Part shown: positions 28,969 to 37,320 of the stretch, piece by piece
Numbering within the stretch: position 1 is the first letter of the stretch
Layout: the number at the start of each line of letters is the position of its first letter
Source: Streptomyces tsukubensis
GTDB taxonomy: Bacteria > Actinomycetota > Actinomycetes > Streptomycetales > Streptomycetaceae
Direction: 5' to 3'
Length of the DNA: 64,000 nucleotides
NCBI RefSeq assembly: GCF_009296025.1
Contig: NZ_CP045178.1
Location: 930,001 to 994,000, forward strand
Translations under genes and position numbers: made by a program
Notes under the pieces: model-generated
Databases searched by the model: none
What the model saw: only the letters and a program-made list of their open reading frames with translations
Told to the model about the DNA's origin: nothing

Positions 28969-29912
28969 GTCGATGTCCCTTGCTTCGTGGTGTGTGCCGA
29001 CTCCCGCTCCGATCGGTGGGAGGTGTGCTCGGCCGTCAGATCGAAGTAGGCCTCCTCCAACGTCCCCTCTTGCGCGGTGAGTTCGAGGACGGCCACCCCG
29101 GCGTCGGCCGCCACGGCGCCGACCTCCTCGACGGCGGCGCCCTCGACCTCCCAGTAGCCGCCCTCGGCGGCGACCGCCTCGTGGCCGCGGGCCCGCAGTA
29201 CCTCCCGCAGCCGTTCGCCGTCGGCGCTGCGTACCCGTACACGTGGCCGTACGCGGGAGTCGATGAAGGCGCGCGTCGAGGTGTCCGCGAGGAGCCGGCC
29301 CCGGCCGAGCACGACCAGGTGGTCGGCGAAGGACGCCGTCTCGTTCATGAGATGGCTGGAGACCAGGACCGTACGGCCCCCCGCGGCGAGGTCGCGCAGC
29401 AGCTCCCGTATCCACGCGATGCCTTCGGGATCGAGCCCGTTGGAGGGTTCGTCGAGGAGCAGGACGGCGGGATCGCCGAGGAGTGCAGCGGCCACACCCA
29501 GACGCTGGCGCATGCCGAGGGAGTACGTCTTCACCCGGTCTCCCGCGACCCGTGCCAGCCCGACCTGTTCCAGTACCTCGTCGGCGCGTCCCGCGGGGAT
29601 GCCGTTGCCGACGGCGAGCGCCCTGAGGTGTGCGCGGGCGCTGCGTGAACCGTGCGCGGCGCCCGCGTCGAGGAGCGCTCCGACATGGCGCAGCGGTGCG
29701 CGCAGCGTGGCGTAGGCACGGCCGCCGATGGTGGCGGTGCCCGCGGTGGGCCGGTCGAGGCCGAGGACGAGTCGCATGGTGGTGGACTTGCCCGACCCGT
29801 TGGGTCCGAGGAAGCCGGTGACACGGCCCGGCTCGACGCGGAAGGTCAGGTGGTCCACCGCGCGGGTCCTGCCGTACTCCTTGGTGAGCTCGTGGACGTC
29901 GATGCGGGTCAT
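28965..29912 (-). CDS. ABC transporter ATP-binding protein (DrrA/CcmA type)
   Basis: A 315-residue ATPase with Walker A GPNGSGKST, signature YSLGMRQRLGVAAAL, Walker B LLLDEPSNGLD and H-loop SSHLMNE. The C-terminal 80 residues form the extra domain common to drug-export ATPases (LRARGHEAVAAEGGYWEVEG). ATG at 29912 was chosen over the longer frame. It is transcribed away from a two-component system, a common Streptomyces layout in which the response regulator controls the exporter. Confidence 0.92.
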   Translation of the reverse strand: MTRIDVHELTKEYGRTRAVDHLTFRVEPGRVTGFLGPNGSGKSTTMRLVLGLDRPTAGTATIGGRAYATLRAPLRHVGALLDAGAAHGSRSARAHLRALAVGNGIPAGRADEVLEQVGLARVAGDRVKTYSLGMRQRLGVAAALLGDPAVLLLDEPSNGLDPEGIAWIRELLRDLAAGGRTVLVSSHLMNETASFADHLVVLGRGRLLADTSTRAFIDSRVRPRVRVRSADGERLREVLRARGHEAVAAEGGYWEVEGAAVEEVGAVAADAGVAVLELTAQEGTLEEAYFDLTAEHTSHRSERESAHTTKQGTST

Positions 29913-29945
29913 GACCCTCACTCTGCCGGGCGGGAGAGCCGTGTG

Positions 29946-29986
29946 CCTCCCCCGTGGGAGGGGAAGGTCTCCCCCGCCCGGGGGAG
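29946..29986. promoter_or_regulatory. Two tandem inverted repeats between ABC exporter and two-component system
   Basis: CCTCCC-N4-GGGAGG (29946-29961) and CTCCCCC-N4-GGGGGAG (29969-29986) lie in the 108-bp divergent region. Similar sequence and close spacing suggest paired sites for a NarL-type regulator; the response regulator at 31322 is the obvious candidate. Confidence 0.55.
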
Positions 29987-30020
29987 CCGTGAACCCGGCG
30001 CTTCCTGGGAGGATGCGGGG

Positions 30021-31187
30021 ATGCGCCGGCTCCTTCGCCCTCTGGTCCGCCCGGTGACGTACACGCGGTGGCTGCACCTCTTCATCGCTTCGGTGTGGCC
30101 GGGCGTCTGGCTGTTCATCGACAGTTCGCACATGTACCTGGCGGCGGTGTTGCTGGCCCTCGCCGGGCTCGTGCCCGGTCTGCGGCTCGCGGAGACCATG
30201 CAGGCGCGGCTGTTGCTGATAGGCCATGGCCCCGATGTCCCCGACCCCGGGATCGCGGCCGTCCCCTCACGGACGTGGCCGGATCGCGGGCGGCTCGCCG
30301 TGTGGCTGCAGATCCGGCTGGTCCTCGGCACCGCGGTGGCCGTATCGACGGTCCATCTCCCCGCGCTCGCCGAGTGCCTGATCAGACGGCGGGACTACGA
30401 GGTCGTGGACACCACTGTCGTCGCGCTGCCCGGCGCGCACTGGTGGTACTTCGCGCTGGCGCCGCTGCCGATCCTCGCGCTGTACGCGGTGGTGGTGTGG
30501 GCCGGCGCCCTCATGGCGTGGCTCGCCCCGAGGCTGCTCGGGCCGTCCTCGGCCGAACGCCTCGCGGCGCTGGAGGAAAGGACGGAACAGCTGCTCGAAC
30601 GCACCAGGCTCGCCCGTGAGCTGCACGACTCGGTGGGGCACGCGCTGACCGTCGCCGTGGTGCAGGCGGGCGCCGCGCGGGCCGCGGGCAGCGCGGAGTT
30701 CACCGACCGCGCGCTCGGCGTCATCGAGGAGACGGGCAGGGCCGCGCTGGAGGACCTCGACCGCGTACTGCGGATACTGCGTGAGCCGGAGCGGCCCGCG
30801 AGCGGGCGGCCCACGCTGGCGGAGGCCGACCGGCTCTTCGACTCCGCCAGGGGCGCCGGCGCCGAGGTGCGTGCGGAGCTTTCCGGGCCACTGGAGACGG
30901 TGCCCGGCCCCGTGTCACGCGAGGGCTACCGCATCCTTCAGGAGTCGCTGACCAACGTCCTGCGGCACTCGGGCACGGTACCGGTCGCGGTCCGGATAGC
31001 CGTCGCGGACACCGCGCTCGAACTGGAGGTACGCAATCCACTGCCGGTGCCGCTGCCGCCGCCCGAACGTGGCGGCGGCAGCGGCCTTCGCGGGATCAGG
31101 GAGCGCGCCGCGCTGCTCGGCGGCGCGGCGGAGACGGGAGCGCTGGAGGACGAGTGGCGGGTCCGCGTGATGCTTCCCCTGAGCTGA
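30021..31187 (+). CDS. Two-component sensor histidine kinase (NarL-partner type)
   Basis: A 388-residue kinase with about four membrane segments in residues 15-170. It then has a HisKA_3 dimerisation helix with phospho-acceptor His202 (RLARELHDSVGHALT) and a HATPase domain (N-box QESLTNVLRHS, G-box GGGSGLRGIRERAALLGG). No large extracellular sensor domain is present, so the stimulus is probably sensed in the membrane. GGGAGGA is placed well before the ATG at 30021. Confidence 0.92.
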   Translation: MRRLLRPLVRPVTYTRWLHLFIASVWPGVWLFIDSSHMYLAAVLLALAGLVPGLRLAETMQARLLLIGHGPDVPDPGIAAVPSRTWPDRGRLAVWLQIRLVLGTAVAVSTVHLPALAECLIRRRDYEVVDTTVVALPGAHWWYFALAPLPILALYAVVVWAGALMAWLAPRLLGPSSAERLAALEERTEQLLERTRLARELHDSVGHALTVAVVQAGAARAAGSAEFTDRALGVIEETGRAALEDLDRVLRILREPERPASGRPTLAEADRLFDSARGAGAEVRAELSGPLETVPGPVSREGYRILQESLTNVLRHSGTVPVAVRIAVADTALELEVRNPLPVPLPPPERGGGSGLRGIRERAALLGGAAETGALEDEWRVRVMLPLS

Positions 31188-31309
31188 GCGGACGGCCTCG
31201 CGCGGCGCCCCGGCGGGACACGTCGTACGCCGCACACCGCTGGGCGGACACCACCGCACGGCGCCGGGCCGAGCCCTCCGTCGCCCGCTTCCGCCTCGGG
31301 GCCGGCCCT

Positions 31310-31315
31310 TACCCT
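31310..31315 (+). promoter_or_regulatory. -10-like box of a possible leaderless start
   Basis: TACCCT ends 6 bases before the GTG of the response regulator. No Shine-Dalgarno is seen there, so a second, leaderless promoter inside the operon is plausible. Confidence 0.4.
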
Positions 31316-31321
31316 GAGCCG

Positions 31322-31972
31322 GTGAAACTTACTGTCCTCCTCGTGGACGACGAACCCCTGGTACGGGCCGGCCTGCGCGCGATCCTTGAGGCGCAGGCCG
31401 ACATAGAGGTGGTGGGCGAGGCCGGGGACGGTGCCGCCGTGATGGCCCTGGTGCGGTCCATCCGTCCCGACGTGGTGCTCATGGATGTACGGATGCCGCT
31501 GATGGACGGCATCGAGGCGACGAGGGCGCTGCTGCGGGCCGCACAGGACCCGCCGAAGATCATCGTGGTGACGACGTTCGAGAACGACGAGTACGTGTAC
31601 GGGGCGCTGCGCGCGGGAGCCGACGGGTTCCTGCTGAAGCGGGCGCGGCCCGCGGAGATCGTGCACGCCGTACGGCTGGTGGCCGAGGGGGAATCGCTGC
31701 TGTTCCCCGCCGCGGTCCGGGCGCTCGCGGTGGAACACGCGAACCCCGCGGCGCGCACGGCGTTGGCTCGGGCGGCGCTGACCGAGCGCGAGGCCGAGGT
31801 CCTGCGGCTGATGGCGCGCGGGCTGTCCAACGCGGAGATAGCGGGCGATCTGGTGGTGGGCGGCGAGACCGTCAAGACGCACGTCAGCGCGGTACTGGCC
31901 AAACTGGGCGCCAGGGACAGGACCCAGGCGGTCATCGCGGCCTACGAGTCCGGTTTCGTCTCCCCCCGGTGA
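31322..31972 (+). CDS. NarL/LuxR-family response regulator
   Basis: A 216-residue regulator. The receiver domain covers residues 1-120 (acidic pair in VDDEP, phospho-Asp55 in VVLMDVRMP, Lys in FLLKRARP), and the LuxR helix-turn-helix about 150-212 (LTEREAEVLRLMARGLSNAE, then VKTHVSAVLAKLGARDRTQAV). It is the partner of the preceding kinase. GTG at 31322 begins VKLTVLLVDDEP, matching the fold start; a longer frame upstream is not used. Confidence 0.95.
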   Translation: MKLTVLLVDDEPLVRAGLRAILEAQADIEVVGEAGDGAAVMALVRSIRPDVVLMDVRMPLMDGIEATRALLRAAQDPPKIIVVTTFENDEYVYGALRAGADGFLLKRARPAEIVHAVRLVAEGESLLFPAAVRALAVEHANPAARTALARAALTEREAEVLRLMARGLSNAEIAGDLVVGGETVKTHVSAVLAKLGARDRTQAVIAAYESGFVSPR

Positions 31973-32092
31973 GACCTCCCGGAGGATGGACGGCAAACGG
32001 GCCGAAAGGACCAGGCACGACGTCGCTCTCGCCGCCGCACGCGCCGCCTTGTACGATCCGGCGCATACGCGCGCGAGCTGGGAGGACGGACG

Positions 32093-33247
32093 TTGGGACT
32101 GACCGGCGGGGACCCCTCTCTCCTGCGGAGGATCAATTCCGCGGTGGTGCTGCACGCGATGCGTGGCGGCACCCTCGCCACGCTCACCGAGATCACCCGG
32201 GTGACCGGGCTGTCGCGCCCCACGGTCGAGGGGGTGATCGAGGGACTCATCGAGGCCGGCCTCGTCGTGGAGACGGCGGCCGAGGAGGGCACCGCCAGGC
32301 GCCAGGGCCGTCCTGCCCGCAGGTTCCGCTTCCGGGCCGAGGCCGGCCATCTGCTCGGCCTGGAGATCGGGGCGCACCGGGTCGCCGCGATGGTCTCCGA
32401 TCTCGACGGCCGGGTGCTCTCCACCGCCTCGAAGGAGGTGGAACCCTCGGACTGCGCGGACGACCGGCTGGAGCGGCTGCGCGGCACGGTGGCCGAGTTG
32501 CTGCGGCGCGCGGGGGTGGCACGCGGATCGCTGCGGGCGGTGGGGGTGGGCAGCCCCGGCATCGTGGAGGCCGACGGGACCGTGCGGCTGGGTACGGCGC
32601 TGCCCGGGTGGACGGGTCTCCAGCTCGGTGAGCGGCTGCGGCGCTCGTTCCGCTGCCCCGTGCTGGTGGAGAACGACGCGAACGCCGCCGCCGTCGCCGA
32701 GCACTGGAAAGGCATGGCCGGTGGCTCCGACGACATCGTCTTCGTCCTGGCGGGGCTGAGTCCGGGGGCGGGCTCGCTGATCGGCGGCCGGCTGCACCGG
32801 GGGTACGGCGGGGCGGCGGGTGAGATCGGCGCGCTGCATCTGCTCGGCCAGGAGGACACCCCGGAGACGCTGCTCTCCACGACGGGCCGACCGCTGCATC
32901 CACTGGACGAGAAGGCCGTCAGCGAGGTCTTCGACTTGGCGCGTGGCGGTGACGCGCGGGCGCGGGCCGCGATGGACCGTTTCATCCAGCGGCTCGTGCA
33001 CGATGTGGCCGCCCTCGTCCTGGCGCTCGACCCCGAACTGGTCGTCGTCGGCGGCTGGGCCGCGGGGCTCGACGGCGTACTGGGGCCATTGCGCGCCGAG
33101 TTGGAGCGTTTCTGTCTGCGCCCGCCGCGCGTCGAGCTGTCGGTACTCGGCGAGGCGGCGGTGGCGACCGGGGCGCTGCGTATCGCGCTCGACCACCTGG
33201 AGGAGCAGCTCTTCGCCGTGGAGAGCACGGTGACGGCACGGCGCTGA
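32093..33247 (+). CDS. ROK-family transcriptional regulator without zinc motif
   Basis: A 384-residue regulator. The N-terminal winged helix covers about residues 8-70 (TLTEITRVTGLSRPTVEGVI). It is followed by the sugar-kinase-like ROK domain (GLEIGAHRVAAMVSDLDG, GVGSPGIVEADG, ENDANAAAVAEH). The consensus CxCGxxGCxE cluster is missing: the region reads GEIGALHLLGQEDTPE. It may bind its sugar differently or have lost kinase activity. The start is TTG, supported by GGAGGAC 5-7 bases upstream. No sugar transport or catabolic gene is adjacent. Confidence 0.9.
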   Translation: MGLTGGDPSLLRRINSAVVLHAMRGGTLATLTEITRVTGLSRPTVEGVIEGLIEAGLVVETAAEEGTARRQGRPARRFRFRAEAGHLLGLEIGAHRVAAMVSDLDGRVLSTASKEVEPSDCADDRLERLRGTVAELLRRAGVARGSLRAVGVGSPGIVEADGTVRLGTALPGWTGLQLGERLRRSFRCPVLVENDANAAAVAEHWKGMAGGSDDIVFVLAGLSPGAGSLIGGRLHRGYGGAAGEIGALHLLGQEDTPETLLSTTGRPLHPLDEKAVSEVFDLARGGDARARAAMDRFIQRLVHDVAALVLALDPELVVVGGWAAGLDGVLGPLRAELERFCLRPPRVELSVLGEAAVATGALRIALDHLEEQLFAVESTVTARR

Positions 33248-33502
33248 GAGCCCGCGTGCGGATGAGAGGCCGCGTGCCGCTGAGAGCCCGCGAGCCACTG
33301 AGAACCCGCACGGCTTCAGAACCGCACGGCTTCAGAACCCGGGCAGCTTCAGAGCCCGTGGCAGCTGAGAGGCCGCGCAGCTTGATGGGCCGCACAGCTT
33401 GATGGGCCGCACAGCTTGATGGGCCGCACAGCTTGATGGCCAGCACCGCCCAGCGGCCCGGCGGCCGCTCAGCGCCTTGACCCTGGCTCGCTCCCGGCGG
33501 GG
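33248..33502. repeat. Intergenic repeats; 17-bp unit x4
   Basis: Four copies of the 17-bp unit GGCCGCACAGCTTGATG fill 33371-33438 (the first with one change). Looser repeats of GAGAGCCCGC and GCACGGCTTCAGAACC precede them. No gene; it separates two convergent regulators. Confidence 0.9.
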
Positions 33503-34261
33503 TCAGGAGGCCCGCCGCTCCTGGCGGTGGTCGATCTCGACGTGCGGAGTGTCTCCGAAGGTCAGCCGACAGGTGTCCGCACGGTAGGTGGCGACGGCGA
33601 CAGCGGCGGTGCGGCCCTCCGCGAAGAAGCGGGTGGTGACGACCAGCACGGGGGCGCCGGGGAGCCGGTCGAGTTCCCGTGCGTCATCGGCGCTCGCGGA
33701 ACCCAACTCGACGGAACGGTCCTCGCCCTCCAGCCCGAGGCGCTGGAGTTCACGCAGGACGGCACGGGCGCGCCCGGGGCCCGACGGCCCGTCGATGGAG
33801 GAGAGTTCGGCGACCGAGGAGACGGGCACGTAGAGGAGTTCTGCGGCTACGGGCCTGCCGTGACTGACGCGGGTCCTGCGTACGACGTGGACCGGCTCCT
33901 CCGAGTCGAGGAGATCGGCCACGGCCGCGGGGGCGCTGCCTCGCTCGCACCCGGCGGGCTGCCAGACGTCTCCCCTGGCGCCCGGCCACGAGTGGGCCCT
34001 GGACCCCTCGACGGCGACCCCCACGCGGGGCGGCGCGACCGTCGTGCCGACGCCTCTGCGGCGCTGGAGCCTGCCTTCCAGTTCGAGCTGTTCCAGTGCC
34101 TGGCGGAGTGTGGCGCGGGCCACCCCGAAGCGGGCGGCGAGATCGCGCTCGTTGGGAAGGATCTCCCCGACGGCGAACTCCGAGTCCAGCGCCTCTCCGA
34201 TCACCGTCTTCAGGTGCCAGTACTTGGGCTCCGGCACTGTCTGAAGCTGCGTGGTCCCCAC
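33503..34261 (-). CDS. GntR/HutC-family transcriptional regulator
   Basis: A 252-residue protein with a GntR winged helix (about 15-80, LPNERDLAARFGVARATLRQ, then RRRGVGTTVAPPRV) and a UTRA effector domain (about 95-245, ending CRLTFGDTPHVEIDHR). UTRA domains bind small sugars, amino-acid derivatives or fatty acids. GTG at 34261 is preceded by GGAGG, so it was chosen over the TTG 15 bases earlier. An inverted repeat lies just upstream. No target operon is visible beside it. Confidence 0.92.
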   Translation of the reverse strand: MGTTQLQTVPEPKYWHLKTVIGEALDSEFAVGEILPNERDLAARFGVARATLRQALEQLELEGRLQRRRGVGTTVAPPRVGVAVEGSRAHSWPGARGDVWQPAGCERGSAPAAVADLLDSEEPVHVVRRTRVSHGRPVAAELLYVPVSSVAELSSIDGPSGPGRARAVLRELQRLGLEGEDRSVELGSASADDARELDRLPGAPVLVVTTRFFAEGRTAAVAVATYRADTCRLTFGDTPHVEIDHRQERRAS

Positions 34262-34315
34262 CCTGATCCTCCGCAATCGCCGTGTCCCGGCGGCTTTTTA
34301 CGCTTCTTTTTACGT

Positions 34316-34335
34316 GACCTTCTTTATTAAAGGTC
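34316..34335. promoter_or_regulatory. Inverted repeat GACCTT-N8-AAGGTC upstream of gntR
   Basis: Perfect 6-bp arms around CTTTATTA, in the lowest-GC stretch of the area, 55-75 bp before the GntR start. Placement suits autoregulation. Confidence 0.5.
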
Positions 34336-34609
34336 CTTGCACTATGGGCGACCATAAGCCCGTCCCCACCCTTGGTCAAGACCAATCCTCGCGGCGGTCA
34401 CGGGCGGCGCACGGCTTCCGCCACAGAGCGTTCACAGGGTGTTCGTACGGGGCACACGAAGGGGTTCGGGCAGGCCGGCGGGGCCACGCCGGGCGAGGCC
34501 GAGGGGGCATCCCTGAGGTGAGCCGGGGCGCGCCCCGGCACCCCTCGGGAGTCCCCCTCCAGGAGGTGCCCTACGGACGATCGCCCCGACTCGCGACCGG
34601 CTACGGACC

Positions 34610-34672
34610 ACCGGCTACCGGCTACCGGCTACCGGCTACCGGCTACCGACTACCGACTACCGACTACCGAGT
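34610..34672. repeat. Heptanucleotide repeat ACCGGCT/ACCGACT x9
   Basis: Five copies of ACCGGCT, three of ACCGACT and one ACCGAGT follow without gaps. The TAG stop of the sigma factor gene (34664-34666, minus strand) lies inside the array. The unit is not a multiple of three. Confidence 0.97.
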
Positions 34673-35575
34673 CACCGGACGGTCGAAGCCTGCCAGCTTG
34701 TCCGGGTTGCGGAGGACGTAGAGACGCTGGATGAGGCCGTCGGCGACCTCCACCTGGAGAACGGTGCTGAGCACGCCTTCGGAGTACAAGAGCAGGGCGG
34801 GGGCCCCGTTGACCTCGGTGAAGCCGAACTCCGCCGAGGGCAGCCGTTCCTGGGACACGGCGACGAGGAACCGGCCGACCTTGTCCGCCGTGGTCATGAT
34901 CCGCAGTGGGGCCTTGGTCTTGCCGCCGCTGTCGCTCAGGAGCGTGACATCCGGGGCCAGCACCGCCAGCAGGCCGTCCAGGTCGCCGCCCGACGCCGCA
35001 GCGAGGAAGCGTTCCGTGAGGTCACGGCGTGCGCGCGGATCCACGTCGTAGCGCGGCCGGCCTTCCTCGACGTGGCCGCGGGCCCGGACAGCCAGCCGCC
35101 GTACGGCCGGTTCCCCCCGGTCGAGGATGGACGCGATCTCCGCGAAGGGGAGACCGAACGCCTCCCGCAGTACGAACACAGCGCGCTCCAGCGGGGACAG
35201 CGACTCCAGGACGACCAGGACGGCGAGGGAAACGGTGTCGCTGAGGACGGCGCGCTCAGCGGTGTCGGGCGCCTGGTCGCCGAAGTCCGTGACGACCGGC
35301 TCGGGGAGCCACGTCCCCACGTAATCCTCACGGCGTGATCGCGCCTGCCGGAGCCGGTCGATGGCGAGCCTGGTCGTGATCCGCACCAGGAAGGAACGGG
35401 GGCTGCGCACATCGGCCCGGTCCGCGGCGGACCATCTCAGCCACGCCTCCTGGACGATGTCCTCGGCGTCGGCGGCGAGGCCCAGCATGCGGTAGGCCAC
35501 GCCGGTCAGTACGGCCCTGTGTTCCTCGAAGACGTCGGTCGCCGTATCCCTGTCCACCCGACCATCCCAGCCCAT
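34664..35575 (-). CDS. ECF sigma factor, SigJ/ECF41 group
   Basis: A 303-residue sigma factor with sigma2 (VFEEHRAVLTGVAYRMLG, DAEDIVQEAWLRW) and sigma4 (LSPLERAVFVLREAFGLPFAEIA). The linker carries WLPEP, and a SnoaL-like C-terminal domain ends with NPDKL, both hallmarks of ECF41. In this group the fused domain takes the place of an anti-sigma factor and modulates activity. The usual glycine-rich motif of that domain reads DSGGKTK. The typical neighbour, a carboxymuconolactone-decarboxylase-like gene, is absent. ATG at 35575 was chosen; an in-frame GTG six codons in is an alternative. Confidence 0.93.
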   Translation of the reverse strand: MGWDGRVDRDTATDVFEEHRAVLTGVAYRMLGLAADAEDIVQEAWLRWSAADRADVRSPRSFLVRITTRLAIDRLRQARSRREDYVGTWLPEPVVTDFGDQAPDTAERAVLSDTVSLAVLVVLESLSPLERAVFVLREAFGLPFAEIASILDRGEPAVRRLAVRARGHVEEGRPRYDVDPRARRDLTERFLAAASGGDLDGLLAVLAPDVTLLSDSGGKTKAPLRIMTTADKVGRFLVAVSQERLPSAEFGFTEVNGAPALLLYSEGVLSTVLQVEVADGLIQRLYVLRNPDKLAGFDRPVTR

Positions 35576-35697
35576 CGCTCGCGCGGTGTCCAGGCCCCGC
35601 CGCCCCCGGCTCGCCCGCCTCCCTAACACAGGGCCCGCGGGGTTGCGGCGGGGCTGTCACCGTGAAGGCTGATCGGCGTACCCATGGCGCGGCGGCG

Positions 35698-37320
35698 TCA
35701 CTGACCCACGCGCCCCGGGTGCAGGACCTTGGTGAACAGGACGCCGCCGCCTTCCTCCCGCAGCCGTACGGTGAGATCACCACTGCCACCGTCGATGTCG
35801 ACCTCACCGAAGTACGGCGGTGTCTCGGCGGGTGAGGTGTTGGCGCGGTCGGGGGCCTTGATGAACTCCTGGCGGGGCCCGAAGGTGGCGTCGAGCCGGG
35901 TCGCCTGGAAGCCGCCCGCCGCCAAGGGTCCCGAGACGAACTCCCAGAACGGCTCGAAGTCCTTGAAGGCCGCGCGCGAAGGGTCGTAGTGCTGGGCCGA
36001 GGTGTAGTGGACATCCGCGGTCAGCCACAGGGTGCCGGTGATACGGCGGTGCTTGATGTGGCGCAGCAGTTCCGCGATCTGGAGTTCGCGGCCCAGCGGG
36101 GCCCCCGGATCGCCCTGGGCGACGGCTTCGAAGTCGGTGGCGCCGTCGGTGACGACCAGCCCCAGCGGCATGTCGGAGGCGATGACCTTCCAGGTCGCCC
36201 GGGACGCGGCAAGTTCCCTCTTGAGCCAGGCGAGTTGCCGCGCTCCGAGGATGCCGGTGCTGTCGTCGGGGTTGCGTCCTGGCGAGTTGGCGTCACGGTA
36301 GGTCCGCATGTCCAGCACGAAGACGTCGAGAAGGGGGCCGTGGTGTACGACGCGGTGGACGCGCCCGTCCTTGTCGCCCGCGGGGAAGGTGGAGAGGGGG
36401 AAGTACTCGCTGAACGCGCGGAGCGAGCGCGCGGCGAGCACGTCGACGTTCTTCTCCGTGTAGCGGTCGTCGTCGAGGATCTGGCCCGGATACCAGTTGT
36501 TGTGGACCTCGTGATCGTCCCACTGGGTGATGGTCGGGACAGTCGCGTTGAAGGCGCGGAGGTTGTGGTCGAGGAGGTTGTAGCGGAACGCGCCGCGGAA
36601 TTCAGCGAGTTCCTCGGCGACCTTGGACTTCTCCTCGGTGACGACATTGCGCCAGATCCGCCCGTCGGGCAGTGTCACGCTGGGCAGGATGGGGCTGTCC
36701 GCGTAGATGTTGTCACCACTACAGAGGAAGAAATCCGGGTCCCGTCGGCGCATCTCGTCGTAGACGCGGTAGCCACCTCGGTCGGGGTTGATACCCCATC
36801 CCTGCCCCGCGATATCCCCCGACCACAGGAACCGCACGTCGTGACGGCGTCCTTCCGGTGCCGTACGGAACGTGCCGGAGACGGGGCGTCCGGTTCTGCG
36901 GGGGTCGTCGGGGTCCGACAGGAGCACCCGGTAGTGGATCTGTTCACCGGCGGGCAGACGGTGCAGCGGGGTCGTGCCGGTGAAGTCCGTTCCGGGGCCG
37001 AGCAGTGGCCCCCGCCATCTGCGGACCTTACGGAAGGACTCGGTCGCGGAGGTCTCCACGACCATGCGCGCCGGCCGGTCGGAGCGCGCCCAGATCAGTC
37101 CGGAGGAGGTGGTGACGTCCCCGGCCTGGACACCCCACTCGGCCTGCGGCCGGCCGGCCAGGGCCTGCGCGGGCGCGGCGGACCCGAGCGCGGGCAGCGA
37201 GAGCGCGGCGGAGGCGGCGAGCGAGCCGCGCAGCACGGCCCGGCGGCCGGGTGACGTGAGGGAGAAAGCTCCCTGGCCGGAGGAACCGGAGGGGCCGGGG
37301 TGCGGCGGGCGGTGCGGCAT
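35698..37320 (-). CDS. phoD: PhoD-type alkaline phosphatase, Tat-exported
   Basis: A 540-residue phosphodiesterase/phosphomonoesterase. Residues 25-55 hold a twin-arginine signal (PGRRAVLRGSLAAS, then a hydrophobic stretch and AxA). The N-terminal PhoD domain is followed by the metallophosphatase core with metal-binding SGDIAG, CSGDNIYAD, WDDHEVHNNW and TADVHYT. It uses Ca2+/Fe3+ in known members and releases phosphate outside the cell. AGGAG upstream fixes the ATG. Pho-box sequences were not recognised upstream, where a repeat region lies. Confidence 0.93.
   Translation of the reverse strand: MPHRPPHPGPSGSSGQGAFSLTSPGRRAVLRGSLAASAALSLPALGSAAPAQALAGRPQAEWGVQAGDVTTSSGLIWARSDRPARMVVETSATESFRKVRRWRGPLLGPGTDFTGTTPLHRLPAGEQIHYRVLLSDPDDPRRTGRPVSGTFRTAPEGRRHDVRFLWSGDIAGQGWGINPDRGGYRVYDEMRRRDPDFFLCSGDNIYADSPILPSVTLPDGRIWRNVVTEEKSKVAEELAEFRGAFRYNLLDHNLRAFNATVPTITQWDDHEVHNNWYPGQILDDDRYTEKNVDVLAARSLRAFSEYFPLSTFPAGDKDGRVHRVVHHGPLLDVFVLDMRTYRDANSPGRNPDDSTGILGARQLAWLKRELAASRATWKVIASDMPLGLVVTDGATDFEAVAQGDPGAPLGRELQIAELLRHIKHRRITGTLWLTADVHYTSAQHYDPSRAAFKDFEPFWEFVSGPLAAGGFQATRLDATFGPRQEFIKAPDRANTSPAETPPYFGEVDIDGGSGDLTVRLREEGGGVLFTKVLHPGRVGQ

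Noticed and set aside
33371..33438. CRISPR array (regular short repeats)
   Set aside because: The 17-bp units are directly adjacent with no spacers and there are no cas genes. The same applies to the repeats at 34610 and 37490.
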